Origin: Kineobactrum sediminis
Lineage (GTDB): Bacteria > Pseudomonadota > Gammaproteobacteria > Pseudomonadales > Halieaceae
Assembly (NCBI RefSeq): GCF_002868715.1
Contig: NZ_PKLZ01000016.1
Span: 29,554 to 93,553, forward strand
Reading direction: 5' to 3'
DNA: 64,000 nt
Shown here in pieces: positions 55,245-63,796 of this stretch; position 1 is the first letter of the stretch, and every line of letters begins with the position of its first letter. Below the pieces are notes generated by a model. It was given only the letters and a program-made list of their open reading frames with translations, searched no databases and was not told the origin of the DNA. A program made the translations under genes and the position numbers.

Positions 55245-56390
55245 ATGCATAAAAAATCAGCAGCGGCGGGCCTCGCCGTAATTCTTCTGGGACTGTCCGG
55301 CTGCGGCCCTGTGAGCGAAACCGAGATTCCGGTATGCCTGGATGAGGGGCTGCGGCCTCACACTTTCACGGTCGGTGACCTCAATATGGATGGGAATACT
55401 GACCTGGTCGTCGGCTGTGTCCGGGCAGACGGCCCGGCGTCGTCGGGCGTTGGCCATGTCGAAGTGTTGCTCGGTGAAGCCGGCGGGGTGGGCAGTCCCT
55501 CGATCATTCGAAGCTTCGAGCGCGGCGTCACCTCTGTTGCCCTTGTCGATTTGACCGATGACGAGGTTCCGGAATTGGTGTTGAATATATCCGGGCCAAG
55601 CGAGCGGGTGCTGATGGTTCTCCACAATGACGGAACGGGATCATTCCCGGAAGAGACCCGCTTCACCACTGACTTTTCCTTATCCAGACCCGCGCTCGTC
55701 GATGTCGATGGTGACGACGATCTCGATGTCGCGATGCCCCAGGTCACCCAGTTGTTTCGGAACAACGGCGATGTTGCCAACCCCGGTCCATTCGCACGCT
55801 CGAGGCTGCAAAGCGCCCGGGGCCTGGATGACGCTGACCTGATTGATGTGAATGCCGACGGCGCCTTCGATCTCGCCGCTCTTCTTCCCCGCTCAGGCAA
55901 GATTCTGTTGTACTCGAACGCTATGAGCAGCCCGACCGAGATCTTCATCGGTAAGTCGGCCCGCAGTATCGTGGAGGTGTTGGCCGGGGGTGACCTGAAT
56001 GGCGATGGGGTGGTGGACCTCGTCGCCTCGTCGCGCTCGGATGATGGTGAGAGACCGATGCTGCTCATCTTGTCCCGGGAAGGCGAGGAGTGGGATTTGT
56101 CTGCGGCTCCCGCTGCGCTTAACGGCGCTTCGCAGATCCGGATCGGGGACCTGGACGGCGATAACTTCCAGGACATCCTTCGGGTTCCCATCGCGCAACC
56201 GGGCCAGGATAACTACGCATTGCGCTTGCTGCGTGGCCGTGGCGACGGCTCCTTCGACGAGATTGAGGAATCGGGTGTTGAATCATTCCCCTATCGGGCG
56301 ACGCTTGCCGACCTTGATGGAAATGGTGCGGCTGAAGTGCTGTACCTGGACATGGGGGCGAGCGTGGTCCGCCATGCGACGTGGCGCTGA
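55245..56390 (+). CDS. FG-GAP/VCBS repeat lipoprotein with Ca2+-binding loops
   Basis: The 381-residue protein has lipobox LSGC (Cys20). Repeats carry EF-hand-like acidic loops: DLNMDGNTDL, DVDGDDDLDV, DVNADGAFDL, DLNGDGVVDL, DLDGDNFQDI and DLDGNGAAEV. These D-x-(D/N)-x-D-G loops bind calcium in VCBS/FG-GAP propellers. It is anchored in the envelope, probably outer membrane. It follows the other FG-GAP gene, and GGAG precedes its ATG. It converges on the LuxR gene. Confidence 0.8.
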   Translation: MHKKSAAAGLAVILLGLSGCGPVSETEIPVCLDEGLRPHTFTVGDLNMDGNTDLVVGCVRADGPASSGVGHVEVLLGEAGGVGSPSIIRSFERGVTSVALVDLTDDEVPELVLNISGPSERVLMVLHNDGTGSFPEETRFTTDFSLSRPALVDVDGDDDLDVAMPQVTQLFRNNGDVANPGPFARSRLQSARGLDDADLIDVNADGAFDLAALLPRSGKILLYSNAMSSPTEIFIGKSARSIVEVLAGGDLNGDGVVDLVASSRSDDGERPMLLILSREGEEWDLSAAPAALNGASQIRIGDLDGDNFQDILRVPIAQPGQDNYALRLLRGRGDGSFDEIEESGVESFPYRATLADLDGNGAAEVLYLDMGASVVRHATWR

Positions 56391-56503
56391 AATTTGGATT
56401 TAATCTTTATTTCCCGGGATGAACTGCACACTGCAAGTACGGCCGCTGGACCCTGCATTCGACCTTTGTGGTGCCCTGGGGAATGCCGCAATAAACCAGA
56501 GAT

Positions 56504-57187
56504 TCAACCTCGTTTTGGTAATGCCGGCTTTATCTGCGCAACGTCCTTTTGTGCCAGGACCAATAACTCGAGCCGACTCGACACTCCCAGCTTGGAGTAG
56601 ATGGCCGTCAGATGATTTCGCAGGGTGTGTTCGCTAATGTGCAAGTCTGTGGCGATCAATCGTGAAGGAGCTCCCGCCTGCTTGATGACAGCTTTGTAAA
56701 TCATCTGCTCTCTTTTTGTCAGCCGGTCCAGGATGCTCCCGGGATTGGCCTCGCGGGCTGTTAATCCGCGCAGTAGCCGGCTTGTAACCTGGCGATCCAG
56801 CCACAGCTCCCCTTGATGAACAGCCAGAATTGCTTTGAGAAGGACATTGCTCCCTGCCTGCTTCTGAACGACGCCCTTGAGCCCCTTCAGGACCGATGCC
56901 TCGACCAGATCTTCAGTGGCGGATCCTATAAGCGCAACGATGGAAACCTGGTTGATTGGCCCCAGCAAGTTCACGCAGTCCTGTCCAAGGGCTGAGTCCA
57001 GATCTGTCATGATGATATTTGCACCAGCCTTAATCGCGTTCGCAAGGCTGCCTAGTTCCGATATGGCACCCTTCCACTCCAGGTGGGGAGCATTCGAACA
57101 AACGAATTTCTCTAACCCGAGGTTAAGAACCGGGTAATCGGAAACCGCCAGTACTTTCGGTGCTGCCCCGTTACCTCGTATTGACAC
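56504..57187 (-). CDS. Orphan LuxR-type regulator with receiver-like N-terminus
   Basis: The 227-residue protein has a NarL-like layout. The N-terminal domain (about 10-125) shows a receiver-like fold (KVLAVSDYPVLNLGLEKF, then IIMTDLDSA at the phospho-acceptor strand and KGLKGVVQKQAG). The C-terminus is a LuxR HTH (LTKREQMIYKAVIKQAGAPSRLIATDLHISEHTLRNHLTAIYSKLGV). The acidic pocket is incomplete, so phosphorylation is doubtful. GGAGG precedes the GTG start. It is divergent from the di-heme gene across 245 bp and may control it. No sensor kinase is nearby. Confidence 0.82.
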   Translation of the reverse strand: MSIRGNGAAPKVLAVSDYPVLNLGLEKFVCSNAPHLEWKGAISELGSLANAIKAGANIIMTDLDSALGQDCVNLLGPINQVSIVALIGSATEDLVEASVLKGLKGVVQKQAGSNVLLKAILAVHQGELWLDRQVTSRLLRGLTAREANPGSILDRLTKREQMIYKAVIKQAGAPSRLIATDLHISEHTLRNHLTAIYSKLGVSSRLELLVLAQKDVAQIKPALPKRG

Positions 57188-57432
57188 ATCACTTCCCTCC
57201 GGACGAGTGGGGGAGATATATCCTGCTTTTCTACCAAGATATTAGTTCATCCCGGCTACAAAGATAGGGAGAAGTGACTCAGGCGCACCTGTCGGACCTT
57301 TCTTAGGCTTAATCAAGGTTCCTCCCGCTGTTGCAAGTCGCGGTTATTCCGATCGATGACAACAAGTGTGTCCTGCGGGCCCTCTCGGGAGGCAAAAAAA
57401 GCGATGGCACTGAATGTGCCGGGAGAGCCGAT

Positions 57433-60141
57433 ATGAAAAGCAAATCTGGAATAATACGAAGTCAACCTTGCCGCTTGCCGGTGGCTGTGCTTGCGACACT
57501 GCTGCTGGGGGTGCCATGCGCACAGGCCCAGGAAGTCGCGCCCCTGAACCAGGTTACGGTCCCCGATGTGAATATGCTGGGACTGCTGGATGGAACAGGG
57601 AACGGAGCCTGGCTGCAGGTTACGCAACCTGAAAAAAAGAGGGCATTACAGGGATTGGGCAAAGCCCTGTTCTGGGACATGCAGGTTGGTGGAGACGGCG
57701 TCACCGCCTGCGCCACCTGTCATTATCATGCAGGCGCTGACCACCGTCGTAACAACCAGATGAGCCCGGGACTCAAGGGCGGCGACTTTGAGCTTGATCT
57801 GTTGGCGGCCAATCAGGCCCTGACTTCGCCCCACTATGGTGGAGCTAATGACTTTGGTACCGTCGTGGGTTTTCCGGTGAACGAATCTCATCTTTTGAGC
57901 CAGGGCTGGAGCGTTGATGCCACGGACGGAACACCCGGTAGTGGCCAGAAGGGAGATCCGGGCCTCGATATTAACGATATCGCTTCATCCCAGGGCGTCC
58001 GGGCCGGAGTTTTTACAGGACTATCAGGAGAGCGAGTGGATTTCGCTTTGCTGGCGACCACCGATGAAGGTTTTAATGTGCTGTATACCGAGCTCGGACT
58101 CGGGATACCTGCTACCGCGCGAAGGGTTGAACCCCGTAACGCCCCCACCGTTATCAATGCTGTCTATAACCTCCGAAACTTCTGGGATGGTCGCGCTGAT
58201 AGTTTCTTCAATGGGGTGAGTCCCCTGGGATTCCGCGATCCAACCGCCAGAGTCAAGGCGTATGTTGATGGGCAGGTTGCGGATGAAAAACTCCTCATTC
58301 CTTTCTCGTCCCTGGCTTCCCAAGCCGTTGGCCCGCCACTCAGTGATTTCGAGATGCAGTTTGCCAATCGGAAATTTGCGCACATAGGGCGCAAGCTTTC
58401 CCAGCTTGTGCCACTGGCCGAGCAGCTGATTGCCTGTAATGATTCCCTGCTTGGTGACTTGTCGGGTTGTAGTGGTATTGGTAGTGAGCGAGGACTGGTC
58501 GACGTCCATTACGCGGACCTGGTCCGGGATGTGTTTGATAGGCGGTTCTGGGGAGATGAAAATGGCGAAGATGTCTGTCTTGTAGTTGATGATGCAGAAG
58601 GTCTGGTCAGGGTGATTAACTGTGCGGACTCCGGGCCAAAGGACTTTACCCTACTCGAGTACAATTTTGCTCTGTTCTTCGGTCTGGCTGTGCAGGCTTA
58701 TGAAGCAACCCTGTTCACGGAAAATACTATCGTTGACCTGCTGGCAGGTGGCGTAGCCACTGGTGCCGTAACCAGGGGAACCGGACGACGGGCAGTGACG
58801 ATCAGTGACGTTGCCGGAATGCCGTTCGAGACTTGCATTGCCATGCTTGCAGGCAACAATAATGAGGCGGCAACCGACAATGCCGAGCAGATCTGCGCCG
58901 CGCATTATGCCAAGTTCATCCATCCCGGCGCCGTTACTGGCGCGGAGTCTGGAAATGCCCGGTTTCCGGTGGACCCAGGCACAGCCATTGGCGGTTGTAT
59001 GGACCCTCTGACTTGCAACGGATCGCCAAATCAAGCGGTAGCGATCAACGCGCTGTTGAATATTGATCGGGGTTTGGGGCGGTTCTTTGCGGGGGCCACT
59101 GCCTGCGCGGTCTGCCATTTCAATCCGGAGTTCACCGGCGCGACTGTCTCGGCGTTAACCGGATTTGGTGCGGCACCGGTTCCGCCATTGCCGCCTGGCC
59201 AGTTGCGTAAGGAAGCCCTTGAGGCACCCATAGAGCGCATGATTGCTTTCAACGGGCAGGCTCATGTTTACGATGCCGGATTTTATAACATTGGGGTGAG
59301 GCCTTCCGTGGAAGACCTGTCACTCGGTGACGCAATAAACGGGGTCCCGCTGTCCTTCGCCAAACTGCGAGAGGCGATTGCCCTTTTGCAAAGCGGCGCG
59401 GAGTTACCAAACCCAACGGCGATTGCGATGATTGCTGATGTTATAGCATCCGGAGAGCTCAAGATCCCGACCTCACCGACCGATCTCACGCCTCGGGTGT
59501 TCGATCTTGCGCTGGCCTGTGGCCCCGGTCTGGTTGGCAACGCAAATGCGCAGGACCAGCGAAATGGCGATCCCAACAATAACCCCAATACCAACCAGTG
59601 CATACGGGACGTTATTCCCGGGGAGAAAATCCTGATGAATGGCGCTTTCAAGACTCCCGGTCTGCGTAACGTGAAGTTTACCGGCCCATATTTCCACAAT
59701 GGTGCCAAGAAAAACCTGCGACAGGTACTGGAAACCTATAAGACTGCCGGTCACTTTTCGACCATCAACTTCAACAACCTGGACGCGGGCATGAGGATCT
59801 TTGATCTTGGTCCGACTGACGAGGCCTCGGTGATTGAGATGATGGAGACCGGTCTGACCGATTGGCGTGTTGCTCATGATTCCGGAAAGTTTGATCATCC
59901 GGAACTGTGTGTGCCCCATGGGCATGATCCTGCTACCGGCCAGACGTTACTGGTATCTATCCCTGCTGTCGGGCAGGGCGGTCATGAGAATCGGCTGCAA
60001 ACGTTCGAGGAACAGCTTGATGGCATAGATGGAGCACACAGTCTGCTTGTGGCATGTTCAATGCCGGGCATAGTGGACAAAGACGATCCGGCTGGAAGAT
60101 CATTGATTGATGTTCCGCTCCAGGCTGTCGTGGCTGACTAA
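57433..60141 (+). CDS. Large di-heme cytochrome c peroxidase/MauG-family protein
   Basis: The 902-residue protein has a signal peptide ending PCAQAQ, so it is periplasmic or surface-exposed. Two c-type heme sites are present: CATCH at 93-97 (in ACATCHYHAGADHRRNN) and CAVCH at 558-562. Segments FWDGRADSFFNG and GLRNVKFTGPYFHNG are typical of this peroxidase family. Standard CcpA is about 330 residues; the large insertions match the long MauG-like group. Such enzymes reduce peroxide or oxidise a protein partner. The start ATG 57433 has GGGAG upstream; the frame opens earlier at 57331 without a signal. GC looks lower than neighbouring genes by eye. Confidence 0.85.
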   Translation: MKSKSGIIRSQPCRLPVAVLATLLLGVPCAQAQEVAPLNQVTVPDVNMLGLLDGTGNGAWLQVTQPEKKRALQGLGKALFWDMQVGGDGVTACATCHYHAGADHRRNNQMSPGLKGGDFELDLLAANQALTSPHYGGANDFGTVVGFPVNESHLLSQGWSVDATDGTPGSGQKGDPGLDINDIASSQGVRAGVFTGLSGERVDFALLATTDEGFNVLYTELGLGIPATARRVEPRNAPTVINAVYNLRNFWDGRADSFFNGVSPLGFRDPTARVKAYVDGQVADEKLLIPFSSLASQAVGPPLSDFEMQFANRKFAHIGRKLSQLVPLAEQLIACNDSLLGDLSGCSGIGSERGLVDVHYADLVRDVFDRRFWGDENGEDVCLVVDDAEGLVRVINCADSGPKDFTLLEYNFALFFGLAVQAYEATLFTENTIVDLLAGGVATGAVTRGTGRRAVTISDVAGMPFETCIAMLAGNNNEAATDNAEQICAAHYAKFIHPGAVTGAESGNARFPVDPGTAIGGCMDPLTCNGSPNQAVAINALLNIDRGLGRFFAGATACAVCHFNPEFTGATVSALTGFGAAPVPPLPPGQLRKEALEAPIERMIAFNGQAHVYDAGFYNIGVRPSVEDLSLGDAINGVPLSFAKLREAIALLQSGAELPNPTAIAMIADVIASGELKIPTSPTDLTPRVFDLALACGPGLVGNANAQDQRNGDPNNNPNTNQCIRDVIPGEKILMNGAFKTPGLRNVKFTGPYFHNGAKKNLRQVLETYKTAGHFSTINFNNLDAGMRIFDLGPTDEASVIEMMETGLTDWRVAHDSGKFDHPELCVPHGHDPATGQTLLVSIPAVGQGGHENRLQTFEEQLDGIDGAHSLLVACSMPGIVDKDDPAGRSLIDVPLQAVVAD

Positions 60142-60173
60142 CAGGCAAACTGCCGGAGGAAAACCAGTGCCAG

Positions 60174-60210
60174 GGCGGGCCGATCCGGGAAGATCGGTCC
60201 GCCTTTTCTC
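60174..60210 (+). terminator. Intrinsic terminator after the di-heme gene
   Basis: GGCGGGCCGATC (60174-60185) pairs with GATCGGTCCGCC (60192-60203) through 12 bp with one G-U, 6-nt loop, then TTTTCTC. It separates the di-heme gene from the next operon. Confidence 0.85.
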
Positions 60211-60732
60211 GCCCCCAGGCAAATCCTGAAACTGTCTCGCGTCATCGCCATAGGCGCGCCGGGGGAATGCCAAGATCATCCGGGGTGTAAGATGATCTAG
60301 TGGCCCGCTAAAGCATGCCAGGTGCTGCAGCGGTTAGGTTTTACGCCGTTTTCCAGCTAACCTGAACCCTAGGCAAGCAGTGCGTTTGTGCTATTATTTA
60401 GAGTGCCCTTGCCAGAAAATAATCGCCGATTGGAGATTTTTGGGGCGAAGATCAGGGTCATACCCAGGCATTATCAGGGCAGGCAGGGCGAAGATGACAA
60501 AAAACGTCGGATGTCGGTTTTTTTTACATTCCGTGTCGCTGGATTCGGATAGTCTTCCTTCTGAGACGGCCTGAGTAAGGCAACTCTATGTTTTAGATAT
60601 GATTTTTTATATTGGTGTGATTTTTGCTTTAAATAATGAACAGACTGTGAAACGGATCACGGTTAGGTAGTTCTAGCACGAGCAGGCTGGCGGTTATGAT
60701 AGGCTGTACAGTCCTTTGTGGAGGAGAATGCA
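60211..60732. other. AT-rich intergenic region upstream of the HPr-rel-A operon
   Basis: This stretch of about 520 bp is the longest non-coding region in the window and is noticeably AT-rich around 60560-60660. No RNA gene is recognisable. Two small frames exist: 60380-60574 (GTG start, 64 codons, four cysteines) and an internal ATG at 60494 giving a 26-residue peptide. Neither has a convincing ribosome-binding site. A possible promoter, TTGGTG (60612) and TAATGA (60634) spaced 16 nt, points to the operon. A second -10-like TATGAT lies at 60695. Confidence 0.4.
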
Positions 60733-61356
60733 ATGAGCGAGCAGCAAGACAAACAAACCCCGGAAGTTTCGGGCGGTGATGCGCAGATGGACGCACGCAG
60801 GCGCAAGCTGGTCGCCCTGGGTGCCTCCTCGTCATTGTTACTGACCATTGCAAGTCGTCCCGCTTGGGCCAGTGGGACTATGTGCAGCCCCTCCGCTATG
60901 GCTTCCGCGAACTTGTCCGGCCAGGATACTTTCGAAGGTTGCGGTATTTCCGCTGGCTGGTGGCAAAGCCCGAACGGAAAATTGCAATGGCCTGAGCCTG
61001 TTTATTTGACCAGCCTGTTTATCCCCATTTTCGGTGAGGTCAAGTTAAAAGGCAAATCTGAGGTCCTCTTTGCAGGCCAGACTCTGGAGAATGTCATAGA
61101 TACTAATGGCCGCAGCACTGCCAACCCGGCGAACATTGGAATGCACTTGGTTGCTGCTTACCTGAATGCCCTTACGTTCCCCCCCGGAGGACCGAACCCT
61201 GTTGGTTATATGTATACCGCTGCCCAAGTGGTTATGATGTATAGTGGACTCAGCGTGATCTCTGGCGGCGCTCCCGAAGCGGAGTTTCGGAAGCTCAAGG
61301 AGGATCTCGAGTACGCCAACAACCTCTACGACAAGTGGACCGCTAAGCCCTTGTGA
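60733..61356 (+). CDS. Exported protein of unknown function, twin-arginine-type signal
   Basis: The 207-residue protein has residues 22-24 RRR followed by a hydrophobic stretch and a cleavage site after AWA (about residue 46), resembling a Tat signal without the full SRRxFLK consensus. The mature part begins SGTMCSPSAM and includes GCGISAGWWQSPNGKLQWP, similar in spirit to the GC-x-PGYWK...W motif of other secreted proteins. GGAGG eight nt upstream fixes ATG 60733. It overlaps the PqqD-like gene by 4 nt, so it is co-translated with the HPr-rel-A genes and may be their target or partner. I do not recognise the family. Confidence 0.7.
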   Translation: MSEQQDKQTPEVSGGDAQMDARRRKLVALGASSSLLLTIASRPAWASGTMCSPSAMASANLSGQDTFEGCGISAGWWQSPNGKLQWPEPVYLTSLFIPIFGEVKLKGKSEVLFAGQTLENVIDTNGRSTANPANIGMHLVAAYLNALTFPPGGPNPVGYMYTAAQVVMMYSGLSVISGGAPEAEFRKLKEDLEYANNLYDKWTAKPL

Positions 61357-61625
61357 CAGTGATCGAAGCAGAGTGTGGCCTTGCTTTGGCAGCTTATGGG
61401 GTGCGTTGGCGAGCTTGGGATGATGCCACCGTGATATATGATCCCATCAGTGGTGACACCCACCGTATAGATAAGCCTTCCGGCGCAATGCTTCGGGCTC
61501 TGTCTGAACAGGGCGCGATGGAAACAGCCCGTCTGCGTGCCCGGGTCGACCCCTCGGGAGATGAGGCGCATTTCCTGGCGGTTGCCGGGTTATTGTTAGA
61601 TCTTGACGTGCTGGAGCAGGCCTGA
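61353..61625 (+). CDS. PqqD-like peptide chaperone of an HPr-rel-A system
   Basis: The 90-residue protein has the compact winged-helix PqqD/RRE pattern: GVRWRAWDDATVIYDPISGDTHRIDKPSGAMLRALSE, then a C-terminal helix LLLDLDVLEQA. In RiPP systems such domains bind the leader peptide of a precursor. This length and context fit the PqqD-related protein of the HPr-rel-A system, a small domain encoded beside an HprK-related kinase. The start GTG overlaps the previous stop (GTGA). Confidence 0.8.
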   Translation: MTVIEAECGLALAAYGVRWRAWDDATVIYDPISGDTHRIDKPSGAMLRALSEQGAMETARLRARVDPSGDEAHFLAVAGLLLDLDVLEQA

Positions 61626-61626
61626 T

Positions 61627-62544
61627 TTGCAGCTGCGAAGTCTCTCGAAGCAACAGGTGTACGAGCAGTTAAAGGGCCCCGGCCTCGGCCTGGTGACAGG
61701 GCCCTTCGTATTCCGGATTTTTTCTTCCCTTGGGGATGTGGCGACGCAGCTGGCAACGTTGTATGCCGATGCCGAGTTGGCCGCTACCGATAGCTTCACC
61801 GACTTCCACGTTCGCGTGCGTCTTGCCAAAGGACTCCGCCGTTTTTACCGGCCCCAATCCCTTTTCGATCTTGACGGCATCGTTCCATTCAAGCCGCTGC
61901 CGGGAAAACAGGCCCTGGCATTGCTCGAGTGGGGCATGAACTGGTGTATTTACAGTCATGCGCACAACTATCTGATTATTCATGGCGCCGTCCTGGAGCG
62001 TAATGGTGAGGCGCTGTTACTGCCGGCACCCTCGGGTTCCGGTAAGAGTACCTTGTGTGCCGCCCTGATGATGCGTGGGTGGCGGTTGCTATCGGACGAG
62101 TTGATCCTGCTTGATCCCGATACCGGTCTGGTGCATCCACTATGCCGCCCCGTTAGTCTTAAGAACCAATCCATCGATATTCTGCGTCACTTCGCCCCGG
62201 ATGCGGTGTTCACAGACCCGATCCCCGACACCACCAAAGGTACCGTGGCGCATTTGCGACCAACGCTGGATAGCATGCAGCGTGTGTCGATACCGGCCCG
62301 GCCCCGCTGGGTTGTTTTCCCCCACTATGCTGCGGGCAGCTCCACGCACCTGGCGCCACAGGCCAAGGCCGACGTGTTTATGGCCTTGGTCGATAATGCT
62401 TTCAACTACAGTATTCTAGGCGCAAGAGGCTTTGATGCGCTGGCGAGTGCAGTGGACCACGTAGATGGGTTCCAGGCGGAGTACAGTTCACTTGATGATG
62501 TTATCGCTGCCCTGGATAAAATGACCGGAGTCATATCCGCATGA
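61627..62544 (+). CDS. HprK-related kinase A
   Basis: The protein of about 305 residues starts at TTG 61627 (TTG 61603 is an alternative). The C-terminal part resembles the HPr kinase/phosphorylase fold with Walker A LPAPSGSGKST (Lys140) and the following LSDELILLDPDTG. Known HprK phosphorylates a serine on HPr; the related proteins in lasso-peptide clusters phosphorylate a precursor serine. The N-terminal ~100 residues are family-specific. No HPr, EI or PTS gene lies here. It overlaps the nucleotidyltransferase gene by 4 nt (ATGA). Confidence 0.8.
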   Translation: MQLRSLSKQQVYEQLKGPGLGLVTGPFVFRIFSSLGDVATQLATLYADAELAATDSFTDFHVRVRLAKGLRRFYRPQSLFDLDGIVPFKPLPGKQALALLEWGMNWCIYSHAHNYLIIHGAVLERNGEALLLPAPSGSGKSTLCAALMMRGWRLLSDELILLDPDTGLVHPLCRPVSLKNQSIDILRHFAPDAVFTDPIPDTTKGTVAHLRPTLDSMQRVSIPARPRWVVFPHYAAGSSTHLAPQAKADVFMALVDNAFNYSILGARGFDALASAVDHVDGFQAEYSSLDDVIAALDKMTGVISA

Positions 62545-63671
62545 GTGTGCCGGCGTCTCAGTTAATTGATGCCTTGCTGGAGCCGGAAAGGGTTGCAGGG
62601 TTTGGCTTGGGCGACTGGGAGCAGGTTATTGCGCAGGCGCGCGTTTCACTGTTGATGGTGCGCTTGGCGACAGTCCTTGAAGAGGCTGGAGTTCTCGATT
62701 CTGTGCCTCCCGGCCCAAGAAAACATCTGGAGTCGATAATGTACCTGCGGGATTGTCAGCGGCGGGCTGTGCGCTGGGAAGTGGATCACCTGGCCCTGGC
62801 GCTAAAGCAGGTAGAGATCCCGCTTGTTTTACTGAAAGGTGCCGCCTACGAGGCGGCGGCATTGCCACCCGGGCGCTGTCGCTTATTCAGTGACTTTGAT
62901 TTGCTCGTTTCCAGGGACCAGCTTCAGACCGCTGAAATCGCCCTGATGCGTCATGGCTGGGCTTCGGCCTATCATGATGCTTATGACCAGCGCTATTACC
63001 GAACCTGGATGCACGAGTTGCCACCCATGCGTCATATCCGGCGCCACAGTATTGTCGATGTGCATCACAATTTGATCCCGGATTCTGCTCGCCTGCGTCC
63101 TGATCCTGAAAAACTGCTGGCTTCTTCGGTAGCCTGTCCCGGCCACGACAATGTTCGGGTACTGGCCGGCCCCGACATGATTCTTCATAGTGCTGTGCAC
63201 CTGTTCCACGACGGCGAATTTGATCATGGTCTCCGGGACCTTTTCGACCTGCGCGACCTGGTCACCCACTTCATGACGGGCCCCGAGGCCTGGGAACAGC
63301 TGGTACAGCGTGGTTATGAGCTCAATCTGGCCAGACCCCTGCATTACAGCTTGCGGTATTTACAGCAAGTATTGAATCTGGAGGTACCGCAGGCCAGTAT
63401 TTCGCAGTTGCGCCCGGCAGCTCCAGGCATTCTGGCAACGAAGACTCTGGACAGGGTGTTCCTGCGCGGTTTGCTACCGGATCACGCAACGTGTCGCGAC
63501 CAGTGGACGGGATTGAGCAGGTTTTTCCTGTATGTGCGCGGCCATAGCCTGCGAATGCCATTACACCTGTTGTTGCCACACCTGTTTCGCAAGGGGATGA
63601 AATCAATGAACCTGCTCCCCGAGCCTATGGTCACTCCGAAGATGGATCCGCTTGGCAATCGGCAGATATAA
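62541..63671 (+). CDS. Nucleotidyltransferase-family protein of the HPr-rel-A operon
   Basis: The 376-residue protein has a pol-beta-like core LVLLKGAAYEAAALPPGRCRLFSDFDLLVSR, with Asp118 and Asp120 as the metal pair, then a helical region. It belongs to the uncharacterised nucleotidyltransferase group found beside HprK-related kinases and in paeninodin-type lasso-peptide clusters. It could transfer a nucleotide to a phosphorylated or hydroxyl group. The start overlaps the kinase stop (ATGA), making it the last gene of a four-gene operon. Confidence 0.82.
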   Translation: MSVPASQLIDALLEPERVAGFGLGDWEQVIAQARVSLLMVRLATVLEEAGVLDSVPPGPRKHLESIMYLRDCQRRAVRWEVDHLALALKQVEIPLVLLKGAAYEAAALPPGRCRLFSDFDLLVSRDQLQTAEIALMRHGWASAYHDAYDQRYYRTWMHELPPMRHIRRHSIVDVHHNLIPDSARLRPDPEKLLASSVACPGHDNVRVLAGPDMILHSAVHLFHDGEFDHGLRDLFDLRDLVTHFMTGPEAWEQLVQRGYELNLARPLHYSLRYLQQVLNLEVPQASISQLRPAAPGILATKTLDRVFLRGLLPDHATCRDQWTGLSRFFLYVRGHSLRMPLHLLLPHLFRKGMKSMNLLPEPMVTPKMDPLGNRQI

Positions 63672-63760
63672 GGCGCTCCGATTCGCTCTAAGTCAGGCCG
63701 CGCAGGCGCATACTGCGGCGTGCACGCGCCTGTCAGTCGCCGTCGTGGTGGGTTCGCACA

Positions 63761-63790
63761 AAAAAGGGCCTGGAGGTTATCCAGGCCCTT
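63761..63790 (-). terminator. Intrinsic terminator of ssrA
   Basis: Read on the minus strand, AGGGCCTGGA pairs with TCCAGGCCCT around a 5-nt loop and is followed by T-rich DNA. It lies 8 nt beyond the CCA end of tmRNA. The stem could also stop readthrough from the operon on the plus strand, though without a T-run in that direction. Confidence 0.85.
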
Positions 63791-63796
63791 GGTGTT

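Noticed and set aside
61353..63671. Complete lasso-peptide cluster
   Set aside because: The PqqD-like, kinase and nucleotidyltransferase genes fit, but the transglutaminase-like leader protease and the asparagine-synthetase-like cyclase are absent from the window.
53640..63796. Complete genomic island with integrase and att sites at ssrA
   Set aside because: I found no integrase-like gene and no visible duplicate of the tmRNA end, so only the weaker hotspot remark is kept.
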